Part shown: in pieces, positions 29,701-38,461 of the stretch
Position numbering within the stretch: the stretch's first letter is position 1
Layout: every line of letters starts with the position of its first letter
NCBI GenBank assembly: GCA_017470715.1
Contig: JAFUYE010000094.1
Location: 1 to 64,000, forward strand
Direction of reading: 5' to 3'
From: Selenomonadaceae bacterium
GTDB taxonomy: Bacteria; Bacillota; Negativicutes; Selenomonadales; Selenomonadaceae
DNA: 64,000 nt
Position numbers and translations under genes: made by a program
The notes under the pieces: generated by a model
The model's database searches: none
Told to the model about the DNA's origin: nothing
Seen by the model: the letters and a program-made list of their open reading frames with translations, nothing else

Positions 29701-29761
29701 TTGCGTTGAGTTGGCTGAGCGAATAAGTCGTCGCCTTGTCGTGTTTGACATTCATTGCCAT
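26750..29761 (-). CDS. Giant flagellin with internal zinc metallopeptidase domain (flagellinolysin-like)
   Basis: Residues 1-160 and 895-1003 are the flagellin N- and C-terminal D0/D1 domains (MAMNVKHDKATTYSLSQLN; end SMLAQSNQNSSNVLSLLQ). The surface-exposed centre has a domain (about 258-575) with HEFTH at 491-495 and a third ligand Glu at 514 in EGTAELTHGIDDE, spaced 18 residues after the second His. This HExxH-18x-E layout is of gluzincin type. Proteolytic flagellins (flagellinolysins) with such a domain are known in several phyla. A second module (about 620-720) has a CGGC pair. The same peptidase domain occurs in the RTX protein at 41737. Three giant flagellin genes stand in tandem. Confidence 0.9.
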   Translation of the reverse strand: MAMNVKHDKATTYSLSQLNANNSHLNKALTQIQSGQKLNSYGDNSSDYSISERMRVQLRSLKQNTQNVRNGSSMLQTALAGAQNIVDLLREMKKIAIESADDSSSYEDRKILQKEFLQRIDTINDIAFGTEYNGKRLIDGTYTAKTFSVKGVATWSEPKKFTMLPGKVYTKTVNADGSRTIVGKNNLDGIASAFNKKDPSISQLSNVRAGAGFTCATGFDGTKSDWNWAAEYRQWNFNGVSKTVYFEDTQTKPSTPHQVIKALMHSFDTTTKSGMDAFDEAINYSTGGTIKTKDQLVQKFMADLNSSANYTDFLKNYCDIDLTNADTGAITGSDAGGGGTKTAESIVPETGFPVTSKGLPTLGSVTTINGLNVHWPTSGISGALTAAEKHILEGLNSDWIEQSLKLVKDTYGIDFNESGATVRDINVKFESTNNNALAYVTSTSVGSQTTKLDLVVNMYYYKDIDPASPDGALLPTSSMRGVGYLDRTIAHEFTHAIMSANIDNFRTLPHYVREGTAELTHGIDDERAYTIKKLLTTDKGSLQSALSSGGSNSDGEVSYAAGYMILRYLAKQGQGQQISKVDKNYDGKFSKTPPTGKETGVEIDFSGATPTDPTTNFVIPDCFHKEGFSILCGGCKQYINIVFDKDMSMGTSTLSTSPTDYLRKDYVIGIGGATTTDDLAEALFKGIANALGRSTANDIYVTYGDGTKELVCVGVDSNHNVRIAKNPNYSDDPTVPGSSRAKYIFLKQSSPALDFFDGGTVEAAGGRGSKDDVPAGTSVEELDGSQTVKDENGNPIPHIQTVTVDEETEINIWEPTIGNVTVAIKNPIVIHDGTQSGQNTYYYLKNMRTNALTAGEIFKSSTLTAKNLISENDRARYDALSSDAAKQEEWLATLKSAANKTVEDISVTTQKNANVAIRVLDGALDYALDIVTDLGAYTQRLEITESNIVSNDENTTAAESTIRDLDMARAMTSFTGTKIRSQAAQSMLAQSNQNSSNVLSLLQ

Positions 29762-29862
29762 GAGAATCAGTCCTTTGTCCGGATATGCGAAAAAACTTCC
29801 GTGTAAACATCATGAAACTTTGTGGCATTATATTTATTTCGGCAAGGTTAGTAAAGAATTTT

Positions 29863-32800
29863 TTATTGCAACAAGCTCAACACGGACGCAGGATGTTGAT
29901 TCGCTTGAGCAAGCATTGCCTGCGCGGCCTGCGATAAAATATTTGCTTTCGTGTATGCGGTCATTTCTTTTGCCATGTCGGCGTCGCGAATTGTCGATTC
30001 GGAATTCATTTCGTTTTCGAGTTGCGTATTGATATTTGATTCGGTCATTTGAAGACGTGCGCCCTGTGCTCCGACCAAAGTTATCGCGTCGAGCAAATAA
30101 TTTATTCCTTTGTCGAGCGCGCCGAGATTTTTATTTGCCGGTTCCGAGCCTGCGTCTGCGCCCGGAACCCTCTTGCCCAAAAGAAAATTTCGGTTGCTTT
30201 TCGTCATAACGTTATAGCGCGACATATCGGAAGGTTTTTCAACGTTCATTTGGAAAATGTGGCTTAACGTCGATTGCGGAATGTGCAGGATAATTTGTTG
30301 GCTGTCCTTGTCGGTGTCCTGAATCACAAGCCGCTTGTCGTTGACGGGCACTTCGTATTCGCTCTTGATAACGTCGTCATAAACACCGTCGCTGATTTTC
30401 GCCAAACCGTCCTGTTGACGATTCGGATAGTTATAAGTGCCGATATATTCCTTGCGCGTATCGTAAATCGTCAAAACTCCGTCATCAGCTGCAAATTTGT
30501 AGTAATGATTCATGGACGGGTTGCCCTGTTCGCAAATTAACTTCACAAGCCGAGCGGCGGCGTCGGACGGATCGGAATTTTTGTCGACATCGGACAAGCT
30601 TGAAACGTTAATTCGGACTGTGTGCAAATCTGCGCCGGACGAACTTTCGGGAGCATCCGCGTCGCCTTCGCCCGACGAAAAAATTACGTTGAACCACTGT
30701 TGGGCACACGTCGCGCAGTAAAAGTGAAAACCTTTGTTGTCAAGGTATTTGTCGAGCGTCGTGTCGAGCGTCGAAAGATTTTGTGCAAACCAGTCGCTGT
30801 AATCGATTGGGTATTGCGCAAGGGTGCCGGTTTCTTTTTGAAGATTGATGCTGTCGTTTTCGCCGACTTCGCCCAAGCGTTGCGATGTGACGCGCAGATA
30901 TTTTTTGTCGGGATCGTTTTCGTCTTTGTATTCGGAGAAAGTCGGATGAACATTATACGTAATGTTATTGTAAACAAAGCTGTTGTAGCCTGACATGAGA
31001 TTTATAAACGCGTCGGCAATCGTCGTGCCGCCCGAAACAGCCGAGCGAACAGAATTTAAATCCACAACGGGATAGTTGGTCTTCGATACGGCGTCCATTG
31101 ACAGCGGATCTTTTTTGTCGACAAATTCGAACGTCACATAAGTTGATGTTCCGGAGTTTCCATTAGAGTCCGTCCAGTCATAGCTTAAGTTGAGCAATTT
31201 TCCTTTTACGGCGTCGATAAATTCTTCGAGTTTGTCGGGGTCGGTCGTGTCGTAATCGGTCAAGTCGATGTCGTGATACGCGGGCGTGCCGTCGTCGCCG
31301 TCTTTGGTTCGTTTCCATTCGGCGGGAAATTTGCCGCTTGCCTCCTGTGCATCGAAGCCCAAGCTTGACACTGCGTAGTTGCTGACAGTACCGTTGACAT
31401 ATATCGGCGAACTTATCGGGCTGTTGTAAGGACCGGAAGAAAGGCTATAATAAGGTTGTGTTGAAGCCAGCGTCATTTTTCCGTTGCTGTCGACGGAAAG
31501 TTCAATGCCGATCGTCGTGCCACCGTTCGGGTCGCCCTTGAGCTGGGTGAGCAAAGCAGATTTGGTTGAGCCGTTGCCGACAATACCGAGTCCGACGCAA
31601 ATAACGCCGTTTGAATCCGTCGTGATGTTGTTACCGTTGACAAATTTAACGTAAGCTTCAAGCCCGTTGTAACCCGTGACGACGAAGCCCGAATCCGGCG
31701 CGAAACTTGAAATATCGTTGACCGTGAACGTTGCCGGTGTCCCGGGTTCGTCTTGGATGTATCTGTAAGTTGTCGACGATGAATCACCGGAAGTTGTGGT
31801 GGTTATCACTTCGTGATATTTGGGTGGCTGTCCCGGCGAAAATTTTCCCGTCGGCATTCCCGAAGGCGCAGTTGCCGAAATGTCTTTTTTCGTGACGGTA
31901 AAGCCTTTGAGTTCGCAGTCGTTCGAAGACTTACCTTTGATGTTTGTTGTAAAGGTGACTTTGTTGCCGCTTACCGAAGTGGTGAAATAGTTGCCCTGAT
32001 TGGAGCTGACGGCGGCGGCGATTTTGCTTGCGGCGTCCGACACGGAACTAATTTCAATCGGGATAATCGGCAAATTGTGTTCGGTACTGCGCGTGTTGTA
32101 ATTTTTGCTTGCGCCGGTCGTGAGAAGGTAGCATGCCGTATTATAACTATTAATTGCTCCCTTTCCGTATTTCACATAAAAAGTTGTCTCGTCCAAGTCG
32201 CTCAAAGAGTAATTGCTCAAGTCCAATTCAAATTCGGCGGGATGCGCTTCTTCTGAGTCGTGCAACTTTTGAGTTGAATTCGAGCCGAGCAACGGCTTAA
32301 TTGTCGTTGAGACGATGTTACTCTTATACGACGAAAACAAACCGAAAGGTCCTTCAATGCCGTCACGGTCGTTGGTATCATCATCCGAAATAACGTCCAT
32401 TTCGTCGGAGCCTTCGACGAATTCCGGAGTGTCGAGCACTTCCCAAGCCACGACGGTTTTGCGCAAGGGTTCGTTGCCGATTAAAAGTTTTATCCCGTTG
32501 AAGTCCGTTTCGTAAGCGATTGATTGGATTTCTTGAAAGTGGTGGTCGATTTCTTTTTGAATCGTGCGGCGATCTTCGTCGGTGTTCGAGTCGTTGGCGG
32601 CGTCGATGACTTTTGCTTTAATCGTGCGCATTAAATCAAGTTGACGTTGCAGACCGCCTTCCGCCGTGTCGAGCATGGCACGCCCGTTTTTGACGTTTTG
32701 AATGTCCTGCTCAAGCGCACGAATCCGCACACGCATTTTTTCGGAAATTGCCAGTCCCGCCGCGTCGTCGCCTGCAGAATTGATTTTTTGCCCGCTTGAA

Positions 32801-32895
32801 ACTTTCGTCAACGATTTGCCCAATTCGGTAATGTTGATGTTCAGCTGACCGAGCGAACGCATTGCCAACAAATTATTTTTGACCTTGATTGCCAT
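29863..32895 (-). CDS. Giant flagellin, second of three
   Basis: A 1010-residue flagellin with canonical ends (MAIKVKNNLLAMRSLGQLN; AQAMLAQANQHPASVLSLLQ) and a central region of about 700 residues, far beyond the usual 270-500 total. The centre shows no peptidase motif. It holds a repeated pattern of beta-rich segments and a FYCATCAQQWFNVIFSSGEGD module whose Cys pair is unusual in flagellins; a related module is found in the other two proteins. SD GGAAGG precedes the ATG. No clear sigma-28 promoter was found, and a 101-base gap separates it from the first flagellin. Confidence 0.9.
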   Translation of the reverse strand: MAIKVKNNLLAMRSLGQLNINITELGKSLTKVSSGQKINSAGDDAAGLAISEKMRVRIRALEQDIQNVKNGRAMLDTAEGGLQRQLDLMRTIKAKVIDAANDSNTDEDRRTIQKEIDHHFQEIQSIAYETDFNGIKLLIGNEPLRKTVVAWEVLDTPEFVEGSDEMDVISDDDTNDRDGIEGPFGLFSSYKSNIVSTTIKPLLGSNSTQKLHDSEEAHPAEFELDLSNYSLSDLDETTFYVKYGKGAINSYNTACYLLTTGASKNYNTRSTEHNLPIIPIEISSVSDAASKIAAAVSSNQGNYFTTSVSGNKVTFTTNIKGKSSNDCELKGFTVTKKDISATAPSGMPTGKFSPGQPPKYHEVITTTTSGDSSSTTYRYIQDEPGTPATFTVNDISSFAPDSGFVVTGYNGLEAYVKFVNGNNITTDSNGVICVGLGIVGNGSTKSALLTQLKGDPNGGTTIGIELSVDSNGKMTLASTQPYYSLSSGPYNSPISSPIYVNGTVSNYAVSSLGFDAQEASGKFPAEWKRTKDGDDGTPAYHDIDLTDYDTTDPDKLEEFIDAVKGKLLNLSYDWTDSNGNSGTSTYVTFEFVDKKDPLSMDAVSKTNYPVVDLNSVRSAVSGGTTIADAFINLMSGYNSFVYNNITYNVHPTFSEYKDENDPDKKYLRVTSQRLGEVGENDSINLQKETGTLAQYPIDYSDWFAQNLSTLDTTLDKYLDNKGFHFYCATCAQQWFNVIFSSGEGDADAPESSSGADLHTVRINVSSLSDVDKNSDPSDAAARLVKLICEQGNPSMNHYYKFAADDGVLTIYDTRKEYIGTYNYPNRQQDGLAKISDGVYDDVIKSEYEVPVNDKRLVIQDTDKDSQQIILHIPQSTLSHIFQMNVEKPSDMSRYNVMTKSNRNFLLGKRVPGADAGSEPANKNLGALDKGINYLLDAITLVGAQGARLQMTESNINTQLENEMNSESTIRDADMAKEMTAYTKANILSQAAQAMLAQANQHPASVLSLLQ

Positions 32896-33046
32896 AAGGA
32901 ACCTTCCCTTTGAAACTTGTAAAACGTTACTTGTGCCCGAAAAATTTTTTGCTGTTGCGTCAACTTGTTTGTCTGCCGAAATTTTTAAGCGCGGAAAATA
33001 TTTTTTGTAAGAGTTGGCACGGGCGTCACTTTGAATTTATAAAACA

Positions 33047-36000
33047 TTACTTCTTGCCGGAAGTTTTTTTGGTGGTGTTGTCGACTTTTTTGTCGGTTGA
33101 AGATTTCTGCGCGGAAGAATTTTTATTGGCGGTCTTGTCGCGTTGAGTTGCGAACGTGCCGATTTGTCCGAGCAATGCAGATTTTTTGTCGGATGATTTT
33201 TTGCTTGAAGATTTTTTATCGGCGGATTTTTTATCCGTGACGGCAGATTTTTTATCATCGGATTTTTTGTCGGAAGATTTTTTGTCGGAAATTTTTTCAT
33301 CGTCGGCGGGTTTTGAACGGTCAAGCAACTCGATAATTTTTGCAATGTTTTGATTCGCCTGCGCAAGCATCGTTTCGGAGGCTTTGGCAAGCATGTTCGA
33401 TTTTGTGAAGTTGACATAAGCTTTGGCAATGTCGGTGTCGCGAATTTTTGATTCGGCAGCTGTTTCGTTTTCATAGTTTGTGAAGAGATTTGCCGCAGTC
33501 GTGCGCAACATTGAATTCTGCGCGGATACGGTCGTCAAAGCACTGAAAAGATATTCCAAACCTTTGTTGAGCGCGGCGGAACTTGAATTGCCCGAATTCG
33601 TCTTGCCCAAAAGATAATCGCGTCCCGTTTGCGTAGTAATGTTGAAGCGTGAATAATCCGGCCAATCGGGGTCAAGCGCAAAAATATGATTTATCGTTGT
33701 CTGCGGAATGTGCAACACAATATATTGAGCCGAATAATCCGTGTGCTGAATGGCAAGTTGGCGTTGATTGGCGGGCACGGTTACCGTCGTCTTTTGCACG
33801 TCGTCAAGTACACCGTCGCCGATTTTCGCGCCCATTTGTCGGACGTTCGGATAAGCCGTCGGATTAAGCAAAACATCTTCCTTGCGTTCGTCGTAAACGG
33901 TGAGCGTGCCTTCGTCGGGATTGACTGCCAAACAAAGATTGTGGTCGTCGGCTATCAAATGCGGATTTGCTTGATTGTAAACTGTCTGAACCAAACGGCG
34001 AACAACTTCGTCAAAATCCGTGCCGGGCGTAATGTCGGCAAGTCCCGAAACGTCAATCGGAATTGTTTCCAAATGCGCGCCGGAAATTCCTTCGGGGCGA
34101 TCGTCGTCTTCGCCGCTTACGAAAACGAAATTAAACCAATGTTCGGTATCGGTTGCGCAGTAAAAGCGAAAACCTTTGCCGTCGAGATAGCGCGGAAGAT
34201 TTTTCAAAGCCGTACCGTTTTCCTGTACCCATTTTTTGAAATCAAGCGTGTAATGGCTGAGTTGGTCGGCGGTTGTGTTTAAACTGTCCTCGTTGCCGAA
34301 AACTCCTTTGGCGGTGGCGGTCGCACGCAAAATTTTTTGTCCGCCGTTGCTTGCGTCGGAGAAACGCGAATTCTGTCGTGTCATCAAATTTATAAATGCG
34401 TCAGCGATTGTCGTGCCGCCTTGAACCGCCGTGCGCAAATTATTTAAATCAACAGTTTTGGAACCGTCGAGCCGCTGTTTTGCTTCGAGCGCAGTCAGAA
34501 TTTTCGTATCGATAAATTCGTAAGCGATACTTTGTTGCGACGAATAAGCGTACTGCTTGTAATTCAAATGCAACGAGCCCGTCAAAAGTTCGTCAATAAA
34601 AGTTTCCAATAAATTCGGGTCGGTCGTGTCGTAAGCCGTCAAGTCCATATCGTAAGTTGCGCGTTGTCCGTCGACGCCGTTGACGATTTGCGTTGTCGTC
34701 GCGTTCAAACCGCTGAGCCCCAAACCCGTGACCGTGCCGGGCACCGCATCAGCTTTCGCGTAACCGTCGATAATCGAATAGTTGTTGTAACTTGTGCCCG
34801 TTCCTTTCGCGGTTATGTTGAATTGCCCGTTGTTGACTTGAATGTTGAATGAGCTTGTGGAAAATGAACCGCTCCAACCGAGTCCGATTTTGGTGACGCC
34901 CGTGCCTGCAGTTTTGCTTGAATAATTCGGATCGGTCGGGTCGCTGACGAATTTAATATACGTGCCGTTGAAGTAAAAGCCGGAACCGTCTGCCGCACCG
35001 GAGGCGTTGAAAGACAGCGTTGCGCGAGTGGCGGGCGTGTCCAAAACTCTTTCGTCCCATGCGGGATGATATCTGTCTTTTTCGTCGGTATATGCGTCGT
35101 GGTGAACGGTTTTGTATGTCGCCGCCGCACCGCCGGAAGTTTTCAAGTTGCCGAGTCCCGTAGCTGTTGCGCCTTCATGACCCGCAGTACCGCCCGTACT
35201 CGTCTGGTTTGTCGACGCGTCGAGAAATGTCGCGTTGTTCGATTCGGTTTGCGTGTTCACGGGCGTGAAAATAATTGAGTCGCCGCTTGCCTGCGCGGAA
35301 ATGTAATTGCTTTGCACGCTGCTGACTTTGGAAGCAATGGCGTTCAATGCCGCACTTTTGTTCATGCCCGCAATGTCAATGACGTTAAAACTGCCCGTGT
35401 TGTACGGCGTGCCGGTTCTGCTTGAGTCGATAATTGCGTAGTAAGACGTGCCCGTTAAGCCGCGTGCATTGACGCCTTTGACTTGAAAAGCTTTGCCGAC
35501 GAGGTCACTTACGCTTTTGTTGCTGAAATCCATTTTGAATTGCGCCGACGTGCCGTCCGTGCCGCCCGAAAAATTTACGGAAGAATTGTCGTTCAAAAGT
35601 GTACTCGGCGTCGCAACGGATTGATAACGACAAAACGCGTCGAAAGGTCCCTGCAATCCGTCCAGCTGAAAATAAACGTCGTCGACAAGATGCATGTCCG
35701 AATCATCCAAAACTTGCGGCGTCAATAACAATTTCCAACCGATTGTAGTTTCGCGAATTGGCACGTTGCCCGTCAACAAATTTATTCCGTTATGTTCAAT
35801 TTCGTAGGCAATGTCGTTAATTTTTTGGAAGCCGTCTTCAATGTCTTTTTGAAGCCACAGGCGGTCGTCGTCGGAAGTACTGCTGTCTGCCGCTTGAAGA
35901 GCACGCAACTTTATCGTCTTCAAAATGTCGAGTTGTTCTTGAATGCCTTCTTGCGCCATCGTCAACATAATCATACCGTTTTTGGCGTTCTGTTGATTTT

Positions 36001-36187
36001 GTTCCAAGGCGCGAATTTTCGCACGCATCTTTTCGGACATGGAATATTTCGAAGGGTTATCGCCTGCGTAACTTATTTCTTGTCCCGTTACGATTTTTGT
36101 GAACTCGCGAACCGTGTCTTTGATGTTCCGATTGAGTTCGCCGATTGAAATCCACGCGTCCGGATTGTTATTTACTATCATGCTCAC
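33047..36187 (-). CDS. Giant flagellin with Lys/Ser/Asp-rich C-terminal tail
   Basis: A 1046-residue flagellin that begins at GTG 36187 behind GGAGTG. The N-terminal D0/D1 is recognisable (GELNRNIKDTVREFTKIVTG). The C-terminal D0 helix ends normally at about residue 955 (AQANQNIAKIIELL) but is followed by 91 extra residues made of repeated DKKS units and ending in TSGKK. Flagellins normally end at that helix, which lines the secretion channel of the filament. The central module FYCATDTEHWFNFVFVSGEDD is related to that of the second flagellin. The divergent gene is an acetyltransferase. Confidence 0.88.
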   Translation of the reverse strand: MSMIVNNNPDAWISIGELNRNIKDTVREFTKIVTGQEISYAGDNPSKYSMSEKMRAKIRALEQNQQNAKNGMIMLTMAQEGIQEQLDILKTIKLRALQAADSSTSDDDRLWLQKDIEDGFQKINDIAYEIEHNGINLLTGNVPIRETTIGWKLLLTPQVLDDSDMHLVDDVYFQLDGLQGPFDAFCRYQSVATPSTLLNDNSSVNFSGGTDGTSAQFKMDFSNKSVSDLVGKAFQVKGVNARGLTGTSYYAIIDSSRTGTPYNTGSFNVIDIAGMNKSAALNAIASKVSSVQSNYISAQASGDSIIFTPVNTQTESNNATFLDASTNQTSTGGTAGHEGATATGLGNLKTSGGAAATYKTVHHDAYTDEKDRYHPAWDERVLDTPATRATLSFNASGAADGSGFYFNGTYIKFVSDPTDPNYSSKTAGTGVTKIGLGWSGSFSTSSFNIQVNNGQFNITAKGTGTSYNNYSIIDGYAKADAVPGTVTGLGLSGLNATTTQIVNGVDGQRATYDMDLTAYDTTDPNLLETFIDELLTGSLHLNYKQYAYSSQQSIAYEFIDTKILTALEAKQRLDGSKTVDLNNLRTAVQGGTTIADAFINLMTRQNSRFSDASNGGQKILRATATAKGVFGNEDSLNTTADQLSHYTLDFKKWVQENGTALKNLPRYLDGKGFRFYCATDTEHWFNFVFVSGEDDDRPEGISGAHLETIPIDVSGLADITPGTDFDEVVRRLVQTVYNQANPHLIADDHNLCLAVNPDEGTLTVYDERKEDVLLNPTAYPNVRQMGAKIGDGVLDDVQKTTVTVPANQRQLAIQHTDYSAQYIVLHIPQTTINHIFALDPDWPDYSRFNITTQTGRDYLLGKTNSGNSSSAALNKGLEYLFSALTTVSAQNSMLRTTAANLFTNYENETAAESKIRDTDIAKAYVNFTKSNMLAKASETMLAQANQNIAKIIELLDRSKPADDEKISDKKSSDKKSDDKKSAVTDKKSADKKSSSKKSSDKKSALLGQIGTFATQRDKTANKNSSAQKSSTDKKVDNTTKKTSGKK

Positions 36188-36291
36188 GGTCTGTCACTCC
36201 TTTGACGAAATCTGTTTGTCAATTATATCGAAGAAAATATTTCGCGTCGACAAAAAAATTCCCCGCCACACGGAAAATTTTTCTGCAGTGT

Positions 36292-36319
36292 TTGATTCGC
36301 CGTGACGATTGGTTATAAT
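36292..36319 (+). promoter_or_regulatory. Promoter of the acetyltransferase gene
   Basis: TTGATT, 16 bases and a perfect TATAAT (36314-36319) lie about 30 bases before the TTG start. Confidence 0.55.
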
Positions 36320-36347
36320 GTTAAAAAAATTTTTGGAGGCGAACACC

Positions 36348-36926
36348 TTGACCGAAAAAGAAAAAATGCTTGCGGGACAGTGGTACGACGCGAATTTCGA
36401 CACGGATTTAATGGAACAGCGTGCAGTCGTGAAAGATTTATGCCTGCAACTGAATTTGACGCCGATGAAAAATTTGGACGAACGTCGCGAACTCTTGAAA
36501 AAAATTTTGCCGCACGTCAACGTTGAAGCCGTGGAAATTTTGTCGCCGTTCATGGTCGATTACGGTTACAACGTTTTACTCGGCGCGGGAACTTTTTTGA
36601 ATCACAACTGCTACTTGATGGACTGCGCGAAAATTTCTCTCGGCAAAAAAGTTTTCGTCGGTCCCAACTGCGGATTTTACACGGCGATTCACCCGCTCGA
36701 CAAAGTTCAACGCGCCAAAGGTTTGGAAATTGCAAAGCCGATTGAAATTGGCGACGACGTTTGGCTCGGCGGCGACGTGACGATTTTGCCGGGCGTGAAA
36801 ATCGGAAGCGGTACGGTTATCGGCGCGAAATCTTTGGTGACGAAAGACATTCCCGCAAATGTTTTGGCGTTCGGAAATCCTTGCCGCGTCATTAGACAAA
36901 TCGGTTTGGATACCCTGCTTGTATGA
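36348..36926 (+). CDS. Maltose/galactoside O-acetyltransferase family (left-handed beta-helix)
   Basis: A 192-residue hexapeptide-repeat acetyltransferase of the Maa/LacA/NodL type. It has the N-terminal MLAGQWYDANFDTDLMEQR cap and, further on, the active-site region FVGPNCGFYTAIHPL with the catalytic His. The final helix coils are DDVWLGGDVTILPGVKIG and GAKSLVTKDIPANVLAFGNP. These enzymes move an acetyl group from acetyl-CoA to a sugar hydroxyl. TTG at 36348 is used because GGAGG precedes it by eight bases and ATG codons upstream lack a ribosome site. It stands alone next to the flagellin cluster; a role in glycan modification is only a guess. Confidence 0.88.
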   Translation: MTEKEKMLAGQWYDANFDTDLMEQRAVVKDLCLQLNLTPMKNLDERRELLKKILPHVNVEAVEILSPFMVDYGYNVLLGAGTFLNHNCYLMDCAKISLGKKVFVGPNCGFYTAIHPLDKVQRAKGLEIAKPIEIGDDVWLGGDVTILPGVKIGSGTVIGAKSLVTKDIPANVLAFGNPCRVIRQIGLDTLLV

Positions 36927-36967
36927 GCAACATTGAATTTTTCGCCACACGCCGCAGCGGTAAATTT

Positions 36968-37165
36968 GAGGCCGTCACGGATGACGGCCTCTGCCGACGC
37001 ATTTGCGTGATGCAAATACCGTCGGCCAAATTGCTGACTCACACGCCGGTTTCTGTGATAACGCACCGGTCGCCCGCCGCGCAGGCGCGAGTTTCTTTGC
37101 TACTTTCTTTGCTCGGTCAAAGAAAGTAGATTTACAAAACCAATTTTGAAATTGAATCAGTCGAA
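36968..37165 (+). repeat. Three-hairpin intergenic repeat, copy 3
   Basis: Hairpin 1 GAGGCCGTCACGGATGACGG is perfect (36968-36991). Hairpin 2 is a GCCGACG/CGTCGGC stem, and hairpin 3 is CTACTTTCTTTG/CAAAGAAAGTAG. The conserved box between hairpins 2 and 3 has diverged. It fills the 271-base gap before the chromate-transporter genes. Confidence 0.85.
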
Positions 37166-37197
37166 GCGACAAAAACTTTTATCGAAAGGACTTCACC

Positions 37198-37764
37198 TTG
37201 ACGAACATCAAAACTGACAGAAATTTTTATTGGCAACTGTTCAAATCGACGTTTATCGTCAGCATGTTCACGGTCGGCGGCGGCTACGTAATAATTCCGC
37301 TCCTGAAAGCCAAATACGTCGACGAATTTCACTGGATAAGTGACGAAGAAACTTTAAACATGGTGGCGATTGCGCAGTCGACGCCCGGTATCATGGCGGT
37401 GAACACGGCGATAATGCTCGGCTATCGCATTGCGGGCGTTGCGGGCGCTTTGACGGGCATGTTCGCAACCGTCCTGCCGCCGCTGATTATAATCATGATC
37501 GTTGCAACTTTTTATGACCTTGTCGCCGATAACGAATATGTTCAGCTCGTCTTGAAAGGTATGCAATGCGGCGCGACGGCTCTGCTTTTGAGCGTGGCGA
37601 TTGACCTGCTCAAAAAACAATTCTCGAAAAAACTTTTGTTGCCGATTGTAATCATCATCGGAACTTTTGTCGCGAATTTGTTTTTCAACGTAAACATCAT
37701 GTTGCTTGTTGCGATTGACGGCGTGATTGGATTTTTCCTTCTGCGCGACAAAAAATATGAGTGA
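37198..37764 (+). CDS. Chromate transporter family, half-size protein 1
   Basis: A 188-residue membrane protein with the family N-terminus FKSTFIVSMFTVGGGYVIIPLL followed by AQSTPGIMAVNTAIMLGYRIAG. Half-size ChrA proteins occur as adjacent pairs that together form the 10-12 helix transporter, and this is such a pair. The substrate may be chromate or another anion; the family name does not settle it. The TTG start follows AAAGGAC. The second half begins 14 bases after this stop. Confidence 0.88.
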   Translation: MTNIKTDRNFYWQLFKSTFIVSMFTVGGGYVIIPLLKAKYVDEFHWISDEETLNMVAIAQSTPGIMAVNTAIMLGYRIAGVAGALTGMFATVLPPLIIIMIVATFYDLVADNEYVQLVLKGMQCGATALLLSVAIDLLKKQFSKKLLLPIVIIIGTFVANLFFNVNIMLLVAIDGVIGFFLLRDKKYE

Positions 37765-37778
37765 CGGGAGGCGCACGA

Positions 37779-38345
37779 ATGATTTATTGTTTGCTGTTCT
37801 TCGAGTTCGCGAAAATCAGTTTGGTGTGCGTCGGCGGCGGTTACGCGTCAATGCCGTTGATTCAAGCGGCGGTCGTCGATACCTATCACTGGCTGAGTTT
37901 AAGCGAATTCATTGACATATTTACAATTTCGCAGATGACGCCCGGTCCGATTGGAATTAACGCGGCAACTTTTGCCGGCATGAAAATCGCAGGTATCAGC
38001 GGGGCAATTTGCGCGACAATGGGTTTCGTCACACCGAGTATTTTTCTGTGCATTGCACTGGCGAAAATAATTTTTAAGTACGGCGACTTGGGCGCGATTC
38101 ACGGCATTTTGAACGGGTTGCGTCCTGCAGTTATGGCGTTGATTGCGGCGGCGTGCGTGAGTTTCGTTTTGCTTGCGGTATGGAACGCGGAAAAAATTCC
38201 CGAAAATCTTTTGACAACGTTCGATTGGAAAGGCGCGGTAATTTTAATCGGAGCGTTGGCAGCCGTCCGAATGAAAATCGGCGTGATAAAAGTTTTGTTG
38301 GCAAGCGGAGTTGCAGGTTTGCTTTTGGGACTGATTGTAACGTGA
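37779..38345 (+). CDS. Chromate transporter family, half-size protein 2
   Basis: A 188-residue partner of the preceding gene. It has the matching motifs FFEFAKISLVCVGGGYASMPLIQ and SQMTPGPIGINAATFAGMKIAG. GGGAGG lies seven bases before the ATG at 37779. The two halves differ at the N-terminus, as expected for antiparallel-type pairs. Confidence 0.88.
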   Translation: MIYCLLFFEFAKISLVCVGGGYASMPLIQAAVVDTYHWLSLSEFIDIFTISQMTPGPIGINAATFAGMKIAGISGAICATMGFVTPSIFLCIALAKIIFKYGDLGAIHGILNGLRPAVMALIAAACVSFVLLAVWNAEKIPENLLTTFDWKGAVILIGALAAVRMKIGVIKVLLASGVAGLLLGLIVT

Positions 38346-38383
38346 CTTTGTGCGCGACAAAAAATTTTTGGCGGGTGATTTAA

Positions 38384-38461
38384 TTGGGTGACGTGATAAT
38401 TTTAATCATGCTCGTATGTATAATTTTTTACACGTTCGGCGATGATATTTTTTCCGAATAA
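38384..38461 (+). CDS. Possible 25-residue hydrophobic peptide
   Basis: A TTG-started frame encodes one hydrophobic segment (VIILIMLVCIIFYTF) and an acidic end. GGCGGG lies eight bases upstream. It could be a small membrane peptide co-expressed with the transporter pair, but short frames like this also arise by chance. No family is recognised. Confidence 0.3.
   Translation: MGDVIILIMLVCIIFYTFGDDIFSE

Noticed and set aside
29762-36300. Sigma-28 promoters upstream of the flagellin genes
   Set aside because: GCCGAAAT near the first gene resembles a sigma-28 -10 box, but the TAAA partner is 18 bases away instead of 15, and the other two genes show no such pair; not called.
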